Shown in pieces: positions 1 through 10,790 of a stretch of 64,000 bases of DNA. The number at the start of each line of letters is the position of its first letter. The first letter of the stretch is position 1. Source of the DNA: Sepiola atlantica (lineage: Eukaryota; Mollusca; Cephalopoda; Sepiida; Sepiolidae); NCBI GenBank assembly GCA_963556195.1, contig OY744531.1, positions 102,211,142 to 102,275,141 on the forward strand, given 5' to 3'. A model generated the notes under the pieces. The model was not told the DNA's origin. It did not search any database and saw only the letters and a list, made by a program, of their open reading frames with translations. A program made the position numbers and the translations under genes.

Positions 1-600
1 AGTGGGTTTTATTTACTTTAAGTAACGCCTGGGAGAGAGTCGCCGTCTTTGATTGTTGTTATTTTTTGGTTACCTTACCAAACTGCTAACTAGATGGGGG
101 GGGGAGATAGGTCGGTTTTTGTCTCATCTTAGAGACTCAGTCCTAAGCTTTTCGTCTACATCTTTGGACAATTTCTGTCGCCTCGAGCTGGTCATTTGCA
201 CGTCCTTCTGCCTCGACTTCCATAACGGGACTGTTTTGATTGCCGCCCCGATAACAACAAATGACGTCACAGTCCTTTGTGTTGTCATGAACGAAAATCC
301 CTACACTCTCCTGACATTTAATGACCCCAAATCTTTCAAAGTAAGCCAGGTCCTGTCAACCTATTATGATTTACAAAACGAATCATTCGTGGGAACTGAC
401 TTAATCATCCAAAATAGATGTCAGTTCAAACTGCACTCAATCCAACAAATTCACCCCGGTCACAATTAATACTAGTTGACCTACCCTCTTTTTAGAAATG
501 CAGGGCTCCATAATCTAACAAATTGAGCATGTTTTCTTAATTGCCCCACATCACATATAAACTATATATACATATAACTTTATTTATTTACCATTAAAAA
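1..600 (+). other. Unassigned 5' edge with an open frame at 53-469
   Basis: The frame 53-469 is open for 138 codons but opens with TTG, and I recognise no domain in the product. It is somewhat richer in G+C than the sequence to its right. A palindromic cAMP-response-element octamer TGACGTCA lies at 262-269, and AAAGTAAGC near 336 would be an acceptable splice donor, so this could be part of an exon. Equally it could be a decayed repeat. No function is assigned. Confidence 0.2.
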
Positions 601-697
601 AAAAATCATTTCTAACATCTTGTTTTTAACATTTGTCGACATTTTTCTTGTTTTCTGTTTTCCATTAATTGCTAGAAGCTTTAATCTTAAAAAAAAC

Positions 698-2080
698 TTT
701 CAAAATTAAAAACATTTTCATTGCTTTATCTATTTTGATGTTTCAAAATTTAAAACATGTTCATTGCTTTATCTATTTTGATGTTTCAAAATTTAAAACA
801 TTTTCATTGCTTTATCTATTTTGATGTTTTAAAATTCAAAACATTTTCATTGCTTTATCTATTTTGATGTTTTAAAATTCAAAACATTTTCATTGCTTTA
901 TCTATTTTGATGTTTCAAAATTGAAAACATTTTCATTGCTTTATCTATTTTGATGTTTCAAAATTCAAAACATTTTCATTGCTTTATCTATTTTGATGTT
1001 TTAAAATTTAAAACATTTTCATTGCTTTATCTATTTTGATGTTTCAAAATTCAAAACATTTTCATTGCTTTATCTATTTTGATGTTTCAAAATTTAAAAC
1101 ATTTTCATTGCTTTATCTATTTTGATGTTTCAAAATTGAAAACATTTTCATTGCTTTATCTATTTTGATGTTTCAAAATTTAAAACATGTTCATTGCTTT
1201 ATCTATTTTGATGTTTCAAAATTTAAAACATTTTCATTGCTTTATCTATTTTGATGTTTTAAAATTCAAAACATTTTCATTGCTTTATCTATTTTGATGT
1301 TTTAAAATTCAAAACATTTTCATTGCTTTATCTATTTTGATGTTTCAAAATTGAAAACATTTTCATTGCTTTATCTATTTTGATGTTTCAAAATTCAAAA
1401 CATTTTCATTGCTTTATCTATTTTGATGTTTTAAAATTTAAAACATTTTCATTGCTTTATCTATTTTGATGTTTCAAAATTCAAAACATTTTCATTGCTT
1501 TATCTATTTTGATGTTTTAAAATTTAAAACATTTTCATTGCTTTATCTATTTTGATGTTTCAAAATTTAAAACATTTTCATTGCTTTATCTATTTTGATG
1601 TTTTAAAATTTAAAACATTTTCATTGCTTTATCTATTTTGATGTTTCAAAATTTAAAACATTTTCATTGCTTTATCTATTTTGATGTTTCAAAATTCAAA
1701 ACATTTTCATTGCTTTATCTATTTTGATGTTTTAAAATTTAAAACATTTTCATTGCTTTATCTATTTCGATGTTTTAAAATTTAAAACATTTTCATTGTT
1801 TTATCTATTTTGATGTTTCAAAATTGAAAACATTTTCATTGCTTTATCTATTTTGATGTTTCAAAATTGAAAACATTTTCATTGCTTTATCTATTTTGAT
1901 GTTTTTAAATCTAAAACATTTTCATTGCTTTATCTATTTTGATGTTTTAAAATTGAAAACATTTTCATTGCTTTATCTATTTTGATGTTTTTAAATCTAA
2001 AACATTTTCATTGCTTTATCTATTTTGATGTTTCAAAATTTAAAACATTTTCATTGCTTTATCTATTTTGATGTTTTAAA
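698..2080. repeat. 43-bp minisatellite, about 32 copies
   Basis: The unit begins ATTGCTTTATCTATTTTGAT and continues with GTTTCAAAATTTAAAACATTTTC-type variants (43 bp). Units differ mainly at TTTC/TTTT before AAAATT and at the base following it (T, C or G). A rare ACATG variant recurs at 751-760 and 1181-1190, exactly 430 bp apart, and the order of unit variants after it repeats for about eight units, so the array has a ten-unit higher-order period over its first part. No coding potential. Confidence 0.97.
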
Positions 2081-2587
2081 GCTTTCGTTAAAATTGTGTT
2101 CAAAAGGCAAGATTATAACATATTAATGTGCACCAGAAATAATTGTAAATTATAAACTTTTCAGTATTTTTAAAAATATTTATAATGTAGAGTTTATTCA
2201 GAGAATCCTATCATTCTCATCATCTGTTTTACAATCTTTAGACTAATTGAAAGGATGAGAGTAAAGATGAACAACAAAGAGTGAAAGGGATGGAGTGCTG
2301 CAGAGAGTGAGCGGGGAGGAATTGAGTGCCAGCAAGAAAGAAGTGAAGGAAGAACAATGAGAGATAGATAGAGAAGATATTGGGAAAGAGAATCAAAAGC
2401 GAAATAAACACAGTGTCGCAGAGGGATAAGAATTCAACTTTCTTACAACTAGATAAAAAAATCCGGTCAGAAGAGATGGACAGGAGATCAAAGGGCTTTG
2501 TTTGTAACCAAAAGAGATGTACAAAAGAAAAAGTAGACAAAGGTCAAGGAATAAAATTTGAACAGTATATGTGTTTGGTATCATTGG
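2081..2587. other. AT-rich then GA-rich spacer
   Basis: The first 150 bases are AT-rich flank. From about 2240 the plus strand is purine-rich (AAAG, GAGA runs), which keeps short frames open on both strands (2238-2540 minus, 2380-2601 plus). I see no protein motif and do not call a gene. Confidence 0.5.
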
Positions 2588-2747
2588 CTAATTTGGCTTA
2601 ATGGTTAGAGTGTTTGGTAATGGGCCAGATGACTGCTTTGGTCGAGTCATACATGGTACTTGATGCCTCCTTGCTAAACACTCAGCATTATAGGGTTAGG
2701 GTCAAGGGTAAGTGGAGCCATTCAGAGAAATGAGTGGTGCCCCCACC
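2588..2747 (+). mobile_element. tRNA-headed SINE, family A, copy 1
   Basis: GGCTTAATGGTTAGAGTG resembles a tRNA D-arm (box A) and is followed by a GGTCGAGTCA segment where box B would be. The rest (TGGTACTTGATGCCTC, AACACTCAGCATTATA, AAGGGTAAGTGGAGCCATTC) is shared with a second copy at 22880-23062. The shared body and tRNA-like start support a tRNA-derived SINE. The copy here contains a GGGTTAGGG that the other copy lacks. Confidence 0.6.
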
Positions 2748-3075
2748 CACGTCTCCCTCTTCTCTCTCTCTTCTCTCTCTCTCTCCCCCCTCTCCTCCCT
2801 CTTTCTTCCCCCTCGTCCCTCTTTCTTTCCATCTCCCCCTTCCCCCTCTCTCTCCCCCCCCCCCGTTTCTTCGTCTCTCTCTTTCTTTCCCCTCTCTCTT
2901 CCCCCTCTCTCTTTCTTTTCCCCTATCTCTTCCCCCCTCTCCCACTCTCTTTCTGTTTCTCTTCTTCCCTCTCTGTCTTTCCCTTATCCCTTTTCTCTCC
3001 ATCTCTCTCCAGTTTTCTTCCCCTCTCTCTTCTTTTTTTCTCTCTCTCCTTTTCCCCCCTTTCTCTTTCGTTGGC
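2748..3075. repeat. Pyrimidine tract, (CT)n/(CCCTCT)n
   Basis: More than 300 bases of nearly pure C and T on the plus strand. It keeps frames open on both strands (Ser/Leu/Pro-rich and Arg/Glu-rich), which are composition artefacts. It directly follows SINE copy 1. Confidence 0.95.
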
Positions 3076-3370
3076 TATTTATTACTTCTCTCTTTTTTCT
3101 TCTCTTTGTTTGATTATTTTATCACAGGTCTGACTTTCTCTTCTAACTCCTCACTTTCATATTTTTTTTTTGTTGTTGTAAACATTCGAGGTAGACTTTT
3201 AGTACCTGGATTCCTATCAGCAACAGATCGGGGACAGTAGATAATAAATCAGAAATAAAATCAATTTTATTGCTTCCTTGAGACATGCGCGTATTTGAAA
3301 GGAAATCGAGACAAAACACATTTCACAAGAAAGAAAATGATGTAAAGAATTCATCAGCAAGAGATTAAAG

Positions 3371-3415
<45 letters not shown>

Positions 3416-3429
3416 GCCATCGCCATCGC

Positions 3430-3460
<31 letters not shown>

Positions 3461-3523
3461 GCCATCATCATCATCATCGCCATCATCATCATCATCGCCA
3501 TCATCATCATCATCATCGTCATC

Positions 3524-3554
<31 letters not shown>

Positions 3555-3562
3555 CCATCATC
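3371..3562. repeat. (ATC)n trinucleotide array with GCC interruptions
   Basis: About 64 triplets of CAT/ATC with scattered GCC. On the minus strand it reads as poly-Met/Ala, a trivial open frame (3217-3591). Confidence 0.95.
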
Positions 3563-3639
3563 GATTTAATGTCCATCTCACATGCTGACATCTGTTGGAC
3601 GGTTTAAGAAATTGACTTCCGAAATAACTTATCTCTGGC

Positions 3640-4075
3640 CATGTCTTTATTCATCTCTCTTTCCCTCAAATCCATTTTTATCACTTCCTCCCATTTTTTC
3701 CCTTGGCCTCCCCCTATGAACTGAACTTGTTATCTCAACTGTTCTACATCTACTAACCCAAGAACTGTCATCCATTCTTTCAATGTGGGCATACCATCGA
3801 AGTCTCTTGTTCTATATACATCTCCCTATACTGTCCAGATCGAATCTTTCCCAAAGGTTATCAGAACTAAATCTCCCTTTAAAACTCAGATTACACATCC
3901 ATCATATCATTCTCATATTATTACTCTCCATGCAACGCATGTCCTCAACTCTCACTGACCAGGTTTCACTTCCATACATCATCACACTGCATCCACATGC
4001 TGATAGACTCTTCCCTCGGTTGACAGTGCTGACATTTAATTTTTTTTTTTATTGCTTTCAGGACTTTCTGTCATA
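3640..4075 (-). pseudogene. LINE reverse transcriptase C-terminal fragment
   Basis: Reading the minus strand from about 4000 gives GSETWSVRVEDMR, then after a stop WMCNLSFKGRFSSDNLWERF, then after another stop NKRLRWYAHIERMDD and WVSRCRTVE, then a GRPRE segment beyond which the frame shifts. This order (YGSETW ... RLRWYGHVERM ... GRPRKTW) is typical of the end of the ORF in a common invertebrate non-LTR retrotransposon. Two stops and at least one frameshift make it dead. A second fragment of the same family lies at 11160-11345 on the plus strand. Confidence 0.8.
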
Positions 4076-4396
4076 AGTAGATAACATTCATTATTCCACC
4101 TTAAAGTCCTGGAAGCAATATATATTAAGTCATTAAAACTGGTATTGTAACATTGTGTCATTCTGTAGATCTCTACATCGTCCGTGCCTTATAGAGAACC
4201 CTTGTTAGTTCTACAGAGGATTGATATGCCGTATTTTGGTTCCGTGTTTTTCAACTGCTTGCATTAACCTTTCGATCGCTGGCTCGTTGCTGTCGTCGTA
4301 TACTGACTCTCGTGCGTTTCTCAGTCTCTGGTCGCTAATATTCGTACTGCCTTTTTGCCTGCAACAATCTGTTGACAACTGCTATCCGACGTTCCA

Positions 4397-4570
4397 TGAA
4401 GACCAGTGTCAAGTTTAGGAAAAAAAAAAATTGGGGGATGGGTCACAAGTGATCACATTGAGTCCTAGAAGCCACTCCTTTGTAAACAAAAGGAGTGGTT
4501 TCTAGGACTCAATGTAATCCACTTGTGACCCCCACTTATTTTTTTTTCCTAAACTTGACACTGGTCTTCA
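4397..4570. mobile_element. Near-perfect palindrome (foldback MITE), 174 bp
   Basis: TGAAGACCAG at 4397-4406 is inverted at 4561-4570, and the arms match almost throughout: GTGTCAAGTTTAGGA, then an A run, GGGTCACAAGTG, CACATTGAGTCCTAGAA, CCACTCCTTTGT. The two arms are about 85 bp with almost no spacer, so the strand could form one long hairpin. No ORF. Confidence 0.85.
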
Positions 4571-4617
4571 TTTCACTATTATAAGTTTTTAATCATAGTG
4601 CATGAATTATTTCACGT

Positions 4618-4658
4618 ATTTACTCAGATGAGTGTGGACGAAAGCCGGCTTAGTAGAT
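4618..4658 (+). ncRNA. Hammerhead-like motif, one core change
   Basis: Stem I ATTTACT (4618-4624) pairs with AGTAGAT (4652-4658), seven pairs with one G-U. Between them come CAGATGA (consensus CTGATGA with one U-to-A change), a short stem II GT-GTGG-AC (4632-4639), GAAA (4640-4643), the palindrome GCCGGC as stem III, and TT as the UH site. The U4 change would be expected to damage catalysis. It lies 48 bp beyond the foldback at 4397-4570. Confidence 0.45.
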
Positions 4659-4659
4659 T

Positions 4660-5493
4660 TATGTATTGATTTTTTCCTCTCGTTTTTACACTTTTCAATT
4701 TCATTCCACCCCAAAAATGTCACAAACGTCTATATTCCTTGCTTTAATAAAATTTTGTACCACTAGAAATTTATTTCAACATGATCTATGTTTGCTTGAG
4801 ATATTTATCAACCCTAACCCTAACCAGCAACAAAGCCTGTGCATAAAGCAAATTATGTTTACTTTTTTCCTGTCCCTTCGTTTCGTTAGAAAGTTTCTAT
4901 TAAAATGAAAAAAATACTCATGAATAAATTAGTTTGTGTGAAACCCTAACCCGACGTATGTTCCTTTAAGGTGTCTAGCTACATTTACTGTGACCAGATT
5001 TAATGCAGACTTCAGATTAGAACTTGTGTTGCCGCCATGTTTATGGGCTTGTAAGTTGGCTGAACATTGCTTGGGCAAAACCATTGTTGCGACGAGCACA
5101 TTCCTGCATTTATTGATCTGTGAAAAAGCAAACATAAAAAAAAATTTTTTTACTTTTGTACATCTTTATTCAATGTTTCAAGCGCGCAAGGATACATAAA
5201 TAATACATAGAATTGACAACTTTTTAGTTAAACATTTTATTTATTTATTTATATAACGGCTCATACGCAAAACCACTCATCCTAATACAGCCCAAGGGAG
5301 ATCACATTTATTGAAAGGTTGCTTACATGCGCCAATAAAGAACTTTTTGCCATTAACATATTATGTTTTTTCATTTAATTATATACTAAAGGTACTTAAG
5401 CTCTTTCTTTTTTTTTAATGCAACTTTTATTCCTATATAATTTCATTGCTAGCTACCATATCGCAGAATGGTTCTTGGGTGTAGTGTTTGGAT

Positions 5494-5529
<36 letters not shown>

Positions 5530-5876
5530 ATTAATATTATTTGATATGCAAATTACCATATCACACTAGTCTTAAGGGTAATATATTATTATTATTATTT
5601 ATTTATGTATATATTAGTGAAATTAAAGCTGAATTATTTCTACATTTGATTATTGGGGAAATGGTCGGTTGATCAGTACCACTGGAGAGCCATGAATATT
5701 ATAACTGTCCTGTTTTTAAATCTCCGAAACAGTTACATAATAAACAGCTGATGATCCCCATTTTAATATTTCATGATTTAAGTCAAGGTCCCCTGTTTTC
5801 GTTTCACTGTTCGATACTTGAATCCCTTTTTTTATTTGTGAATTTTCCAGCGGTAAGTCGGCTTATGCAAGTGCTA
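4660..5876. other. AT-rich sequence without recognised genes
   Basis: I see two short telomere-like inserts (AACCCTAACCCTAACC near 4812 and AACCCTAACCCG near 4942), an ATT triplet run near 5500-5528, and AT-rich spacer. The short frames at 4929-5199 overlap on both strands and show no motif. Confidence 0.5.
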
Positions 5877-5878
5877 AG

Positions 5879-5963
5879 TCTGCAATATCTTGGATTTAGT
5901 TAGTATCCCTGGGAATTTAAACTGCATTTTCTTTCTTCGTTTAAAATGACTCAAAGCTTCTTT

Positions 5964-5968
<5 letters not shown>
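5879..5968 (+). repeat. Interspersed repeat R1, copy 1, against (TA)n
   Basis: TCTGCAATATCTTGGATTTA ... GGGAATTTAAACTGCATTTT ... AATGACTCAAAGCTTCTTTA is repeated with few changes at 62061-62157. Both copies end at CTTTAGAC followed at once by a TA-rich run. Confidence 0.85.
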
Positions 5969-6025
<57 letters not shown>

Positions 6026-6032
6026 TATATAT
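5969..6032. repeat. (TA)n(CA)n microsatellite
   Basis: About 20 TA units followed by CA units. It is one of more than 30 TA tracts in this window. Other long ones are at 7675-7711, 9857-9905, 10042-10075, 14563-14605, 15073-15113, 15623-15655, 23889-23920, 29312-29371, 29551-29594, 29692-29729, 31572-31605, 32291-32343, 40375-40412, 50863-50897 and 55351-55391. Confidence 0.97.
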
Positions 6033-6760
6033 AGGATTTGGATGATATTTGTTTGCAGGAAAAAATAACACAGTAATTTCATTTTTTGAGATTTATTCAT
6101 CAAACGTGAGTCAGTTTGTACCCATTACTAATTCTGTTGATTACACTTGATGAAATCGCCTATGGCTTTGATGACAGCCTCGAGGCGGCATTGGAATCAA
6201 CTAATTTGGCGCCCAATTTAGGACCCCAAAGACTCTGGTGATCCTGGCTTTTATTTCATTGTTCATATTGCATCTGAACCTGTTGGTGTCTTGCTCCACC
6301 ATGCCTTGCACAAAGAAATCGAGGCGATTGTAATCAGCCAAGCTGGGAGGTCAGATGTTAGGTGAAGTGTGGTCGACGAAGTTCTCTGACAGCCAGGCCT
6401 GTGCCTGCCAACTGGTATGGCAGGGCGCCGAGTCTTGCTGCCACACGTACAGCCTACCTGTTTTTTTCTAGGGGTTCACTACGTCACTCGTAATACCATA
6501 AGTGTTCAGCCTGAGACCTTCAAGAAAGAATTAGGGTGGCACGTCATCTTCAGTGAACAGCTCCGACATTCTGACGTCGACAGATGATCAATCATGTGTT
6601 TTTCTTCTTTGATATCGCCACATAGTGAAATCCTGACTCTTTCAATTTCTTTTTGACCTTTTCTACTGAGAAAGTGTGAAATCTCCTTATTTGTCTTTTT
6701 ACATAGATTCGAAGGACAGTGTCATGTCTCCGACAAATATAGAGGTTAAAAATTGTCCAT
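6033..6760 (-). pseudogene. Tc1/mariner-type transposase pseudogene
   Basis: In minus-strand order: a helix-turn-helix end with ISKKKNT, then EDDVPP and FLEGLRLNTYGI, then RLYVWQQDSAPCHTSWQ (second catalytic Asp), then AWLSENFVDHTSPN and a degraded PDxNPLDF block (LADYNRLDFFVQG), then VEQDTNRFRC and ELKARI-like IKARITRVFG. The order matches DDE transposases of the Tc1/mariner group. The product is interrupted by stops, and the segment between the first and second Asp is shortened. The downstream end GGATTTGGATGATATTTGTT resembles the ends of two other copies at 25083 and 25918. Confidence 0.8.
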
Positions 6761-7290
6761 AGTCAATTATCTTCAAAAATCGCATGGAAATACGGTCGCT
6801 TTCACCTCACTTCTATATATAAAGTAGGTTGAGATAAATAAAATTAGCACATTATTCATATCAGTTCCAAGAATTCAAACACAACGAATATTTGGTGTAC
6901 GATCGTTTCTAAAATGATTCTGAATATTTTATTTTGTATTAGATTTTAGACGATTCCAAAAAAAGTCACTTTTTCAGCGCCTCTCATAAAAAAAGAATTG
7001 GAAAAAGAAAGGTTTGCTAAAAAAAAAATTATAACTATCAGTTGTTGCACCATATTACCTTCACCAAACAAAAATGAATATTTATTCATGAAACTTACCA
7101 CACACGATGAGACAATATTGATTTGCATTTTGAAAGTTTCTTACAAAAAAGCTCAAAATTAGCTCTGGTCCCAATCTGATAAAGTACACAATATTAGTCT
7201 TAAGTTCGTTGTATCAATACATTTGAACTTGTTTAATACATATGAGAAAGGGAGTAATCCGACGTAATGGGAAATGAAAAAGGAAAAGAA
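6761..7290. other. AT-rich spacer
   Basis: No RNA gene, repeat end or convincing frame is visible. The 60-codon frame at 6946-7128 (minus) has no recognisable motif. Confidence 0.5.
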
Positions 7291-7444
7291 AACAAGAGAT
7301 ATTCTTTTTTTATATATTCATCAACGTTTCGTCTTTATTATAAAACTTCCTCAGGATGTCATGCAAGTACATCGAAATTTTGGGTTGACATGATGGAGTG
7401 ATAAAGGAAAAGTAGTATCTGTGGCTACTGTGAGCGCTGGAGGG

Positions 7445-7475
<31 letters not shown>

Positions 7476-7480
7476 ATTAA
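7291..7480 (-). mobile_element. Short repeat with hammerhead-like head, degenerate
   Basis: The minus strand from 7358 reads CATC-CTGAGGA, then a 17-nt imperfect hairpin (AGTTTTAT/ATAAAGAC), then GAAA-CGTT-GATG. CATC (7355-7358) pairs with GATG (7319-7322), CTGAGGA is an allowed CUGANGA, and CGTT gives the minimal stem III plus UH. Stem II has mismatches at its base. A more decayed relative reads from 7790 on the same strand (GACAAAACGTTAATGAATAT). Both abut TA-rich tracts. Confidence 0.45.
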
Positions 7481-7669
7481 CTTGTTACAAATATCCAGGG
7501 GGTATAAATCCGAAGGAAGTTGAAACCGGGTTTATGAGAGTGCTCAATGAAAATTCAGAGCAAAATATATATTTGGATTCCATTGACGCTTGAAAAATTG
7601 GCATTCATTATGGATGCTAATGAAACAGCATATATTTTGTCGCAATTAATGGAATAATAAAATCATCAA

Positions 7670-7715
<46 letters not shown>

Positions 7716-7888
7716 AAAATTAATGAAATAATATTCCAACATGATGAAAAAAGAAAAATCAAAATTATTTATATATTCATTAACGTTTTGTCTATATTTC
7801 AACACTTAAGATGGTTGATTTGAGAAAATAACGTACAAGTACAGTATTTGAAAATATTTGGTGCATTTGTGACGTGAAAAGAATGTTT

Positions 7889-7919
<31 letters not shown>

Positions 7920-7974
7920 AATGACAAATATAGGATAAAAGAAATCCAACACTATGAGGTAAAATGGAAAAGGG
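7481..7974. other. Spacer with (TA)n and a decayed repeat relative
   Basis: Contains a (TA)n run at 7675-7711, the decayed copy noted at 7765-7850, and TA/TG microsatellite at 7890-7920. No gene. Confidence 0.5.
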
Positions 7975-8158
7975 AAAATATAAAACTAAAATATACATCT
8001 CAACGTTTCGCCGAACTGTTTCAAGAGCTTTATCAAGAGTGAAGTTGAGAAAGCCCCCAAATTTTAACTCTCGTCTTTTGCCACCGTTTAGACTTCACTC
8101 TTCATAAAGCCTTCGTAACAGTTGGATAAAACGTTGAGATGTATTATTTGAGTTTTAG
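7975..8158. mobile_element. Foldback element with ribozyme-like sequence in both arms
   Basis: The left arm (ATACATCTCAACGTTTCG ... GAACTGTTTC ... AGAGTGAAG) is inverted at 8091-8145 (CTTCACTCTT ... AACAGTTGG ... AAAACGTTGAGATGTAT). Read outward, each arm carries a CACTC-TTGATAA-like box and a GAAACGTT-GAG box, where CTC could pair with GAG. This resembles a decayed type I hammerhead (two or more core changes), one per arm. Confidence 0.5.
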
Positions 8159-8655
8159 ATCTTTCTGTTTTCCATTCTATCTGATATTGCCTGTTTCCTT
8201 AAATATATATCTGAATAATTGTATTCATTGCCTATTCTTTTTTTTGTTGTTGTTCAGCATCTATGCACCAGTAAGTGGTTTACAGCTGACCACAGGCAAG
8301 AATGATGCGCAAACAGAATGTAGACAACGGAATGGTTGTTGCGAGAAAAAGCTTCTATTTTGAATTATTCACTAATTGAAATATGAATAAAAGATTGGCT
8401 ACCTATTCCAGCTCATCGCTTGCCTGTTTCCTGAAATTCTGCTAGTTGTCTGACACGTTCTGGGAATAATTAGAAGAGGATAGTTTTATTAGTCTGCAAA
8501 TACTAAGACACCCTTTTCCCATCCAGTCAAAACGGGGAAACTAAAACTATTCCTTCAAACAGTTATTACTTATCTAATAGTCTTCATGTAGAACATAAAC
8601 AGTCTCCCATTTGTCTCTACTTATTTGTTAGCAGTTTTGTTATATACACACATTT
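8159..8655. other. Spacer, no gene recognised
   Basis: A 74-codon frame at 8139-8363 begins at the end of the foldback and has no motif. Nothing else is supported. Confidence 0.45.
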
Positions 8656-8657
8656 TA

Positions 8658-9015
8658 CAGGGTGGGCAAAAATAAGGGTCCTATTTTAAAAATTCATAAC
8701 TTTTTTATTTGATTTTTTTTTTTTTAGAATAAGTAAAGGACCCCTTCCGAAGCAAGCATGAGCCGTATTAGCCCTAAGGAACGTACCCTCATTTAGAAAA
8801 CATTATTTTTGCTTAAAAAACTCAAAACAGTGTAAAAAACAATACTTTAGTTTTTGTAAGTTTTAAGAAGTGTTTTTCGGCTAAAATTTGTTTTGTTTAT
8901 TTCAAAAAATCTCGGAAGGGTCAGTCTACACACACATAAAGTTTGGTGAGTTTAACTTTTATTTTGTGGAAGTTATTCAAATTTAAAGATAGGACCCTTA
9001 TTTTGGCCCACCCTG
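8658..9015. mobile_element. TA-flanked MITE (Tc1/mariner type), 358 bp
   Basis: The element starts CAGGGTGGGCAAAAATAAGG and ends with the inverted sequence CCTTATTTTGGCCCACCCTG. TIRs of about 30 bp continue into GTCCTAT. Both ends abut a TA dinucleotide (8656-8657 and 9016-9017), the target duplication of Tc1/mariner transposons. The interior has no transposase frame, so it is non-autonomous. The near-identical ends suggest fairly recent movement. Confidence 0.9.
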
Positions 9016-9030
9016 TATATACATGTGCAT

Positions 9031-9165
9031 GGGTTAATGGTTAGAATCAACGACTGTATACAAAACGGTCGAATTTTGATCCCAGTTTGAAATGCTTGTT
9101 TGTCTAACCATGCTAAAGAGCTGTGATACAGCAAAACAGTCTGTTTGTGAATGCCTATATATATA
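9031..9165 (+). mobile_element. Hammerhead SINE family, degenerate copy
   Basis: GGGTTAATGGTTAGAATCAA (box A-like) and GGTCGAATTTTGATCCC (box B-like) form a tRNA-like head. The 3' part CTAACCATGCTAAAGAGC, TGTGATACAGCAAAACAGTC, TGTTTGTGAATGCC-TATATA is the family's ribozyme region with the core mutated (CTAAAGA for CTGATGA, AAAA for GAAA) while stem II GCTGT/ACAGC is intact. It ends in TA repeats like its relatives at 29590, 58136 and 58979. Confidence 0.65.
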
Positions 9166-9846
9166 ATTTTTTCAGGGTTGTTGTTATTGTAATGACTGTT
9201 GTTAAAATCCCAAACACTAATATAGAATTATATTTATCTCTCTGAAATAGAAACGAAGATACAAACGGAACACATGTAAGAACACATTGATAACACACTG
9301 GTTGCTCGGCCTGTAATAAGGACACGTCAGCCTAAAAGCGTTTTATTTACACAAAGATGTTGTACAAGAGAGATAACTCTGACCGTCAAACGAAATCGAT
9401 GCAAGGGAGATAATTCTGATCGCTTAAGACACTACAACTAAGTGTATCAAAGACGTCCAGCTCCTGAGCTTGTAGCAAATTATTTGGAATTGACAGGAGG
9501 GTTTAAAACCAATTTGCTTCAGGTTGATAGAGGTTGTTAGTCTTGGAGACTGTTTAGGAGAAGGATTGCTTTGATTTCAAAACCATGGTAGATCGGTCTT
9601 CTTAGCCATGTCTATGGCAACTCATCTGGAAGAAGAAACCTATGATGCAAAACCTGTAACTAAAGTGATTACCGATCATCTTGCCTTTGCATGTCACAGG
9701 GTTATGACAGACTCAGATTCTTTTGTTGTACAAGAATTTGTCACTATAATCAAATGATGTACAAACAATAAAAGTCTGAAAGGGGCATAAAAGTGGTGCA
9801 AAATTCAGGGAATTAATTTTACCCGTTCTGAGTTGGGTATTATTTA

Positions 9847-9850
<4 letters not shown>
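9166..9850. other. Spacer, no gene recognised
   Basis: Moderately AT-rich sequence with a repeated phrase GAGATAACTCTGA / GAGATAATTCTGA near 9370 and 9410. No frame, RNA or repeat end is supported. Confidence 0.45.
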
Positions 9851-9856
<6 letters not shown>

Positions 9857-9912
<56 letters not shown>

Positions 9913-10040
9913 TAATTAATTAAAGTTGAGAAGATTTTCTTTGAAAATCCATGGATTAAAGACTTTACAGTACTTTCTGCTTGAACTTTGATATGTAATA
10001 AAGTTTGATTAATTTCTCATATTATTCTTTGATTCAATCC

Positions 10041-10075
<35 letters not shown>
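9857..10075. repeat. Two (TA)n tracts around an AT-rich core
   Basis: TA runs at 9857-9905 and 10042-10075 with AT-rich sequence between. No coding content. Confidence 0.9.
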
Positions 10076-10079
<4 letters not shown>

Positions 10080-10584
10080 TTAGTTATTTATTTATTCCCC
10101 CCGCCCCCAACATGTATATATAAAAGAAAGAACAGTTGTAACAAATTTTTACACATTCAAAATGAAAGCCTTTTTTTATTTCTTAATATTTTCTTGTAAC
10201 TTTTTTAATGTTTTTCTTTTGTTGTGAGTTTTTTTATCTTGAAAAGTTGTTTTTTTTTTGTTGTTTTTGGGCCGCCTTCCAGTCATCTATTGATTTCCCC
10301 TTACTTTCTTTTCGAGACTTGCATTGTGTCTTTATTTGGGAGGTACTGACATTGGCAATGTAAGTTACAAACTTCCTATCCATTGATTTTGTCGTCTTTT
10401 GTGTGTCTGTCATGGCAGTACCGCCACCTTTGATTTCACATGTCAGTTTCTAAATGCGAAAGACACTTTCTGAATTTTATTATCAAAGTTATCCTGAAAT
10501 GACTTTGAACCAAATCTTTGATAAAAAAATAACTACTCTTATTTTATTTATCAATGATTTTTGTCTGTCTATCCGTCGATCACT

Positions 10585-10790
10585 TAGATTTGAATAGCAT
10601 TTTCTTTGGTCTGTCACGCTTAAATTTTGAATAACCTTTTCTTTGGACTGTTCTTAAGTTTTAAGCAGAGTTTTGTTTGGTCGTTCACATCATGTTTGAA
10701 ATAGCCGTTTCTTTGACCTGTCATGCTTTCGTTTGAAATAGCGTTTGCTTTGGTCTGTCATGCCTTATTTTGGTCTGTCACACTTCTATT
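10585..10790. repeat. Degenerate ~50-bp tandem repeat
   Basis: The phrase TTTGAATAGCATTTTCTTTG-GTCTGTCACGCTT recurs four to five times with many substitutions (TTTGAATAACC..., TTTGAAATAGCC..., TTTGAAATAGCG...). An old minisatellite. Confidence 0.7.

Noticed and set aside
3217..3591. Poly-Met protein
   Set aside because: Translation of the ATC repeat.
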